A stretch of DNA of 64,000 nucleotides from assembly GCF_949987515.2 (NCBI RefSeq), contig NC_082696.1, positions 62,752,447 to 62,816,446 of the forward strand, read 5' to 3'. Below, piece after piece: positions 57,065 through 64,000 of the stretch. This stretch comes from Delphinus delphis (lineage: Eukaryota > Chordata > Mammalia > Artiodactyla > Delphinidae). The notes beneath the pieces are model-generated. The model was given only the letters and a program-made list of their open reading frames with translations. It searched no databases and had not been told where the DNA came from. The stretch's first letter is position 1. Every line of letters begins with the position of its first letter. Made by a program: the position numbers and the translations under genes.

Positions 57065-59620
57065 ATACATGTATGAATATTAGGGTCTTCCTAACATTCA
57101 AAGAAACTCTCAATTCTTACTTGACTACACGATGTAGGTTACCTACAAAAAGTATATTGTCCGAAAAATATATTACTAAAGGAGAAAGAGTACAGGTATT
57201 ATTTGATAGACCAACTACTAGTTCATAATCACTATTTACATTTGATAGAGTTTCAAAAACTCAAGGATATTTATTAAATCTTGAATGTTTGGGGCTCTGA
57301 TTATCAGAATAATTGCACCTTCCTCAGTGCCTTAAGGGAAAGATAAAAATTTTCAGAACAGTTTCATTTATGTCTCCCATGTTTGAGTTTCAGGGAGAGG
57401 CAAACGTAGGTCATTATTGGTGGAAAAATAAAATTTCTCATTTGAGTCAGGAGCCGTATTATTCAACTAGATTTCTTTCACTGGAAGAAAAGTAAAATTC
57501 AGTGTATACATTTAAGTTTTTTCTTTCTGATTAGAAAATATAGAAAGGCATCACACATACTCTATCTCTTAATTTTAGCAAATTATTATATAATGAGCAT
57601 GTTACAAAAGACAAAATTTGGAAATCTTTGGAATTGGATAGAAATTCAAAAGAAACAGAATGATGATAAGGAAAGAGATAAAGGTTAAAGTGAGAGAAAA
57701 AGTGGAAGGGAGAAATAAAGGCAACATAGGGAGCATGGATTGCTCTAGTGTATGTCCTAGGTCTGATTTCCTCCCTCAGGTCTTTTGTCATTCAGAACAC
57801 TTGGAAATTAAGCATTCAGGATGCCTACCAGAGGCTTTCGAAGCCATAGGGAGTGCTGCAGGAAGGCAGGAAGGAGGATGGTAATATTTTGCAAAGAGTC
57901 ATGATGTGTACGTTTCATTTTTCATCTGGAAAATACTTCATCAAAAATCATGGAGTGGGAAGTTACTATGAAAGAACACTGGACAGATATGCTAAGCCTC
58001 AGAGAAGCCTGCTACTCTCTTATAAAACTCAGAATTGACTAACTCCTTCAACCCAGACAGGGAGGAGTCTATCATATTCCCTGACTTATCCCTAAGTCTC
58101 CCCCTTGAAAGGCAAGATCCAGGGAAGCCCATTAGCTGAGGAAGCTGGGCAGTGAAGGTTCTGTTTCCTCACCTCACCACACGTTGTGCACTGAGTGAAC
58201 TGACCTCAATCTCATATCCCTAATCATCCTATACAGAAAATCAAAAGGTATCATGGGAGATAATGCCGAAATTCCAAGTTTGATTTTTCTAGTTAGAGAT
58301 ACATGTCAATGGAACTAAGAGCAGATTTAGATGATGAGGCTTTGAAAAATCTAAAAAAACACTCTGTGACATATTATCTTTAATTGGCTTAAATTAAAAC
58401 ATGACTTTTTAATTTTACTCATAGGTTTTTAATTAAAAGCCAGCTATATCCAGTTTCTAAATAATGTGTGAGTATATTTTTAGATAATTTTAAAAATTAA
58501 TAAATTGCTACCAAATATAATTTTGATATGCATGATGTGTGCCAATCAATAACCAAAGGCCACAGGAGTGTCACTCTAAGAATATGTAAAGGGAAAGATG
58601 ATGTCACATCACAAACAAGTGATAACTATTTGGCTCAATTTGAATGAATAAATGAATCAATGAACACTCCTTGTTTTATGTAGCACTTTTCATCATTTCC
58701 TCCCAGAGGATATTCAGTCACCTCACCCTGAAACATGAGAGTTTTTCTGGATTCCTCCCTTTCCTTTGGCTTCCATACTAAACAGGCCTCTTCAGTGCTG
58801 TTGGTGTGTCCTAATGAATATCTCTGGAATTTGTATTTTTCCATTTCCATTGCTAGTGCTCACTCCAGTCCCTTAGTTTTTAAAATTAAATTATTATAAT
58901 AGTATGCTTCCTGATCTTGCTATTTCTAATATTTGCCCATGTCCATCTTGGGCCAACAGTCAAATGGTAGTGTCTGTGCATGCGTGTATAGAAAAAAAGA
59001 AATAAAATTCTAAAAAGCACTGGAATGATATACATTGAAATGCTATGTGAATGATAGGATTTATATGACTTGTATTCTCTTCCTTGTACTTTTTTTATAC
59101 ACTGCAAGTTTTCAAAAATAATTACAAAATTTTCACAGAGAAAAATATTATTACAAGTGAATTATCTCTCTTATTAAATTTCATCAGACACTTACTCATT
59201 TGTGGTTATTCAGTGGCTCACAATTGTTTACACATGCAGTAAAAATTTCCTAATGTGAAGTACAAAATACTTTCAGATATGATTACTTCCTATATTTTGG
59301 CTACATTTTGGGAAGGTTAAACATGTAATTTATTGTCCAAACCAAGACAGTTTTAATAGTGAAAATGAATCCTGGCTAAATAGATAAAAGATACCCCTAA
59401 TTGTTTTGTTTTATTTCTTTTCTGTGTATGTGGAAGAAGGGGTGGAATTTTTGCTTTTAGTCTTTCTTCATCATATTTTACTATGGATGTATTATTTATA
59501 ACTTGGGATAATCATCTTTCTCTTCATTAAATGTCTTTTTTCTTAAATTTTTTCTTCAAATCAGAAACATGTGATATGATACAGGTATGACCTTATTTAG
59601 AATTATAGGGTGTAATTCTA
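57065..59620. other. no gene recognised
   Basis: Mixed sequence, with parts of higher GC at 57690-58230. The text at 58990-59130 loosely resembles an old L1 3' UTR ('gatatacattgaaatgctat', then 'cttccttgtactttttttat'). Short frames lack protein signatures. Confidence 0.35.
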
Positions 59621-59624
59621 AACT

Positions 59625-59755
59625 ATTTTAGTAGAATGTAAGCTCCATGAGGGCAGGGGTCTTTGCCTATTTTATTAGTAGTTTTATCTCTGGTGCTTTG
59701 AAAATACCTGGCATATGGTAAGCACTCAATAAGTATTTTTTTGAATGAAACAATT
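59625..59755 (+). mobile_element. L2 3'-end fragment
   Basis: Clear L2 3' terminus: 'gaatgtaagctccatgaggg' with 'caggggtctttgcctatttt', then 'atacctggcatatggtaagc' with 'actcaataagtatttttttg' and AATGAA. Confidence 0.88.
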
Positions 59756-59979
59756 TGATTAAAGAAGAGTGGGTTGACAAAAAAATTCAAAGAGATTATT
59801 TCTTCTTCTTATTTTTTTTTTCTTTAGAGGCCTGTGGGAATAGAGGTCATTTCTAATCTATTTTTAAAAAGCAAGCAAAGCTTTATCTATTGTAATTGTA
59901 GTTAAAGTAGTATATTATTAAATGTCTATTGTATAATTTTGTTGTAACTAATATAATCATATAATTCAGAGTGAGGAAA

Positions 59980-60125
59980 CAGAGTTAATAGTATTCAACC
60001 TTACAATTTCATAGATGAGGAACTTGGGCCAGGAAGTGAATAAGGACACAAAACATATTAGTAACAGAATGCTAATCAAAGCTCAGGTCTGTAATACTAC
60101 AGATTTCTTCACTCTCCATAAGTCT
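59980..60125 (-). mobile_element. MIR SINE fragment
   Basis: Reversed MIR: 'acaatttcatagatgaggaa', then 'cttgggccaggaagtgaata', then 'aatcaaagctcaggtctgta'. Confidence 0.7.
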
Positions 60126-60129
60126 GTCA

Positions 60130-63100
60130 ATTTTTCTCCACTAAAATTAGCATCTGTATCTGAATAAAGTATGCATTTTACTTAATAATATTATATCAAT
60201 ATTGGTTAGTTAATAGTAATACATGTACCATATTAATATAAGGTGTAAAATATAGGGGAAAGTAGGCATTGGGTATATGAGAACTATCTTTGCAAATTTT
60301 TGTAAAGCTAAAAGTGTTTGAAAAAGCAAAGATTTTTTTTTAAATAGTATTTATATTCAGCATAAAAATAGATGAAATAGATCACGAGCATGGTCTACAA
60401 ATAATGTTTTGCTTAAGAGATGAAGCTGAAGATTAACAGAATCGGTTGTAATCCAAATATATTACTTCCAGTCAAGGAACTGAGATTCCTAAACAACTCT
60501 TGTGTGCCTTCCAACTGTAACATATTTTATATGTCTTTGCATATACATGTATTACAACTGTGGCATTGGCTTACCTTTTTTTAATTAATTAATTGATATC
60601 TTCAATTACAGAAGATGATGGTTTCAATATTATGAACCAATAGCCATGTAATAAGCATCAAATAATCATGGCTGCCTCTTTAGCTTTTATTCATGCTAAA
60701 ATCCACTTACTCAAGGGTACATTTTGAAAAGCAAGAAGAGTATTCTTGACTGCATATCTAGATGATATAGTACTATTCTTTATATTAAAGGTCTCCCAAA
60801 ACAAAAAAATGTAGCACTGTCTTTCCCCTGTTATCATCTTCATGCCACAAAAGTAGGTAAACAAAATATGTTTAAATATGTGTATTTTCATTTTAAGTTA
60901 CTGACTAGAGTTTCCACTGACATTTGTGGAAACAACATCTTAAATGTTATAATAAAGAAATCGAATAAAGGCAACTTCTCACTCAGGTAATTAGCTTTCC
61001 CTTTGTAACTATTTTCATAGGATTTTACTGGGTAAAGTTTTAGAATGTGTCTCCATATTTTGTAGCCTGGCTCAACCAAATGTTTTTATAACTTTGTGTA
61101 CATGTCAAAGGTCCTCTGCGGGAATTCTGTGGGAAATATGCAGACTGACCTGCACATAAGGAACAAGGAAAACATCACAGCATGGGATGGTATGGAAGTT
61201 AAAATGAAATATTTGCAGCTCTGTGCATGGCTTTTTTTTAAATCTTCCATAGGAGGTCTGCATTGTGCTGACAGAGGAGTCACATTTTTATGGGTAGGAT
61301 GCTATTTAGAATTAGACACTGTCTGAATATGATTCTTTGCACAGATTTAGAATCCATTAAATGTTGCATGAGAAAAACAGTACTATTTGAGACTTTGTCA
61401 CTTAAATCAATTTTGTTTTGCTGTAACACACCAAAGTAGGGAGGGGAGGGGTAAACTGTCCCTTCCTATCTTTGTTAGCGAATGTCTTTGTAATAAATGG
61501 AAGCTAAAATGTGCTGTCAGAGGTCGATGTCACATCTTCACTGTTATGCAATTAGCTGCCAGCATTATCCCCGATTGTTGCCTTTAACAACAAAAAGAAT
61601 GCTGATGTGAAGTTATGGGGAGTTCTATTTGCTTAATTTCTCTGAGATCTACTCCTTAAAAAATTTCTACTTCTTAAAAATTTCTACTCCTTAAAAAGAA
61701 TCCCAGTACAGTTTTTGAAAATGTACTTAATTTTTAAATAACTTAACTGTTATGTGTTCTGATGATTAGGAAGAAACAGTCATGATTTTAGTGAGAATAT
61801 TTTTGAAAGTCTTCATGAGAGATCAATGCCGTGGTATGTTGTTCGTTGTTTATCTCACATTATCACTTCTAATATTTTTCTTTCTGAGTTATCAATTTCA
61901 CTAATGTCTTGAGAATATTTCAAAAGGAGAACAGGAGACAAAGGAAGCCAAATGAGGGGGCAAAAAACCCTCACTGCCATCTCAAGTTTAAAACGAAATG
62001 TTAAAAACAGAAAACTACTTGAAAAGGGATAGAATTAATAGGAATTGTTGCTTTTTTTTCATTTTAGCAATACATGTATAAGGGTTTATTGTTAAAATTA
62101 GCCTGCAAAACAGACCACAGTTTAAAAATTCTTGTTGGAGTTTCAATAATAATGATGTACATTAAGGATAAACATGGCTCATTTCTCAGCACAACATAGA
62201 ATCTTGCAAACCCACCTTTAAGATTTATCGCAGTCTACCGAATAGACACAGAGAAGTGATAGTATCTGTTGCTAGATTTTGCAATTTGTTAAATGACTTA
62301 AGATGTCCATCCTTTAAGTTTTGTTATTCTTCTCTAAAATAGTCATGATTATGATTTCTCTTATTCTAAGGAGCTTAACGAAATGATTAATTCATGTAAA
62401 ATCTGTTAATTAAAAGGTGCTTTTTAAATTAGGGCTAATGTTGGATTTTAGTTGATTTATTGGTTGGTTTGATAAACAGTTTCTGGCTATTAGGAATATT
62501 TCTTCAAAGTATTTGCAATGGGATAGTAAAATTTACTAATAAATTGATAATATGATTAACTTTCTGAATATGGGTGAATCATCAGAACCAGGAGAGATGG
62601 ATTGACAAAGCAAAACAAAACAAACTCCTTCAGTGACACTAAAGGGATCAAAATTTTCAAAAACACCTCAACAAATATCTCTGTAACCTACACAAAGCCT
62701 GAAAAGTTATAAAACCCATAGCTCCTCCTGCAGTTCTCTTTTGATTGAGGCTGGGGATGAACAATTTCTTTGATTCCGCAGTATACTTTCATCTGGGATA
62801 CTTAAAGTGGAAATGTAATTAAGGCTTTGGTATGCTCTTCTCCCGTCCCCTTAAAATACAGACAGAAAGTTTTGCAGGAATTTTCAGGGGACCCAGAAAC
62901 AACATGAAGCCATTCTGCGGATTTCTTCAGATTCCACGATCCGGAAGCTAATACGCCCAACTTTAAAAGATATTCCATATTCATAAGGTTTATATCTTTC
63001 AGAGGAAGTCGCATTTTTAGCATTAATCTAGAAAAAGCTTGATAAACCCCATGAACTAATGTGGTTTTGTCTGCTTGCTTCTTTTCTGGGTGTGTTCATT

Positions 63101-63870
63101 TTCAAATTTCTTTTGCAGTAGTATTCTGTGCTTGAGTTAAATGTTAAACAGAAATCATATCTGTAAAACATAAAATAGATTTTTTTATTGGTGTATTTTA
63201 AGTTAAAATTTATGCCATTTATTTATAATTAAGTTCATCCATGAGAATGCTTTAATGAGAACAAAATTCTATAATCGAAGTTTTTGGATATTCAGTATAT
63301 CAAATATTAGTATTTTATTTTTAAACATCTACCTTGTAATCTGAAGGCACACTTTCATTCATTTTCTAGTTTCTTTTTGTCTATTATTTAATCAGCTTAT
63401 TTTTTGAAGAATACAGAGAAATTTTTCACTTGCATAGATAATTACCAATAGTAACAGTTTCCATTTTTAACCTACCATATAATTTGAAGATACTATTTAG
63501 TGTCACTGATTCAGAGTTTGAATAAACAATAATAGGATTTTTAAAAATTGAATATTGAATGCTATATTAAAGCCACTCTCATTCTTTAATGTAAAAGACA
63601 AAGAAAGTAAGGTAAAAAATAATCAGTAGTAAAATGTTTTCATGAGATATCATGATCCACATTCAATTATTACTGTTCAACTAATACACAGAAAACATTT
63701 TACACCAGGCATGTAACTTAACTCTCTTGACTGCACATGTGATAGCATACACACACCTTTTTACATTTACTCAGGTTCAATTTATCTAAGAAAATTTTAA
63801 AAAGAATAAACATTGTATGAATACATAGTTGTATAATTAAGATTAAAATCTTTGTATTCATTAAAAGCTA
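60130..63870. other. repeat-poor interval, no gene
   Basis: No transposon family recognised in about 3.7 kb. A three-copy ~18-bp tandem repeat lies at 61649-61698. A mixed-composition, CpG-containing block at about 61470-61620 is a candidate conserved element. No coding exon was seen. Confidence 0.35.
61649..61698. repeat. short tandem repeat, 2.8 copies of ~18 bp
   Basis: The unit ctactccttaaaaaattt repeats as ctacttcttaaaaattt and ctactccttaaaaag. Confidence 0.88.
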
Positions 63871-63876
63871 TGTCTA

Positions 63877-64000
63877 GGGCTTCCCTTGTGGCGCAGTGGT
63901 TGAGAGTCCGCCTGCCGATGCAGGGGACACGGGTTCGTGCCCCGGTCCAGGAAGATCCCACACGCCGCGGAGCGGCTAGGCCCGTGTGCCACGGCCACTG
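63877..64000 (+). mobile_element. CHR-type SINE, cut by the window edge
   Basis: Head, A box and B box (ggttcgtgcc) are present from 63877. The body is still running at the last base, so the poly(A) and right TSD lie outside the window. Confidence 0.95.

Noticed and set aside
58110..58135. 'ccagggaagccc', like a reversed SINE head
   Set aside because: Only a 12-base match with no A box, B box, body or tail.
1..64000. CRISPR arrays, operons, phage or plasmid features
   Set aside because: Spaced direct repeats, ribosome-binding sites and dense coding are absent; SINE, LINE, MIR and LTR content shows a mammalian genome.

Overview
This window is nuclear DNA from a mammal, very probably a whale or dolphin. 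The main evidence is repeated CpG-rich, tRNA-derived SINEs of the CHR type, in the form typical of cetaceans: they open with a 'gggcttccctggtggcgcagtggttgagag' -like head (given here only as a label), carry Pol III A and B boxes, and end in poly(A). A large L1 also has ORF and 3'-UTR sequence of the cetartiodactyl type. The rest is AT-rich and intergenic or intronic in character. I found no convincing protein-coding exon, tRNA, rRNA, snRNA, CpG-island promoter or CRISPR array. Almost every open frame in the window comes from SINE or LINE sequence or is chance.

Layout. 1-4565: a head-to-head SINE pair (405-925), a CA microsatellite, MER5-like and MIR fragments, a 5'-truncated SINE with an 18-bp target-site duplication (TSD), a SINE lacking its B box, and an old LTR piece. 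4566-10773: a nearly full-span but dead L1 between perfect 13-bp TSDs, with another SINE inserted in its ORF2. 10774-29850: AT-rich sequence with old MIR, L2, MER5A, MaLR LTR and L1M fragments, three younger SINEs, a perfect 13-bp hairpin at 22.3 kb, a repeat-free block with a POU-like palindrome at 26 kb, and a possible retrocopy tail at 27 kb. 29853-38710: almost no recognisable transposons, so a candidate regulatory or slowly repeat-accumulating interval. 38710-52740: MIR, hAT-like and other old repeats, then a decayed L1M ORF2 split by a young SINE with a 27-nt T run, then inverted L1 pieces, L2, MIR, an MLT1-like LTR, and an L1 3' end nested in an L2. 52740-63876: again repeat-poor apart from two L2 fragments and one MIR. 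63877-64000: a SINE cut off by the window edge.

No gene network can be inferred. The transposons form a layered record: MIR, L2 and L1M are oldest; MER5 and MaLR LTRs are intermediate to old; the L1 at 4.6-10.8 kb is younger; and the CHR SINEs inserted last, two of them inside L1s.

The most unusual object is that L1. Inside its TSDs, ahead of the L1 5' UTR, lie about 255 extra bases that include a reversed copy of its own ORF1/inter-ORF region. Its 5' UTR also appears to have lost its middle. I see no sign of a new multi-gene system. Repeat family names come from recognition by eye and were not checked by database search.
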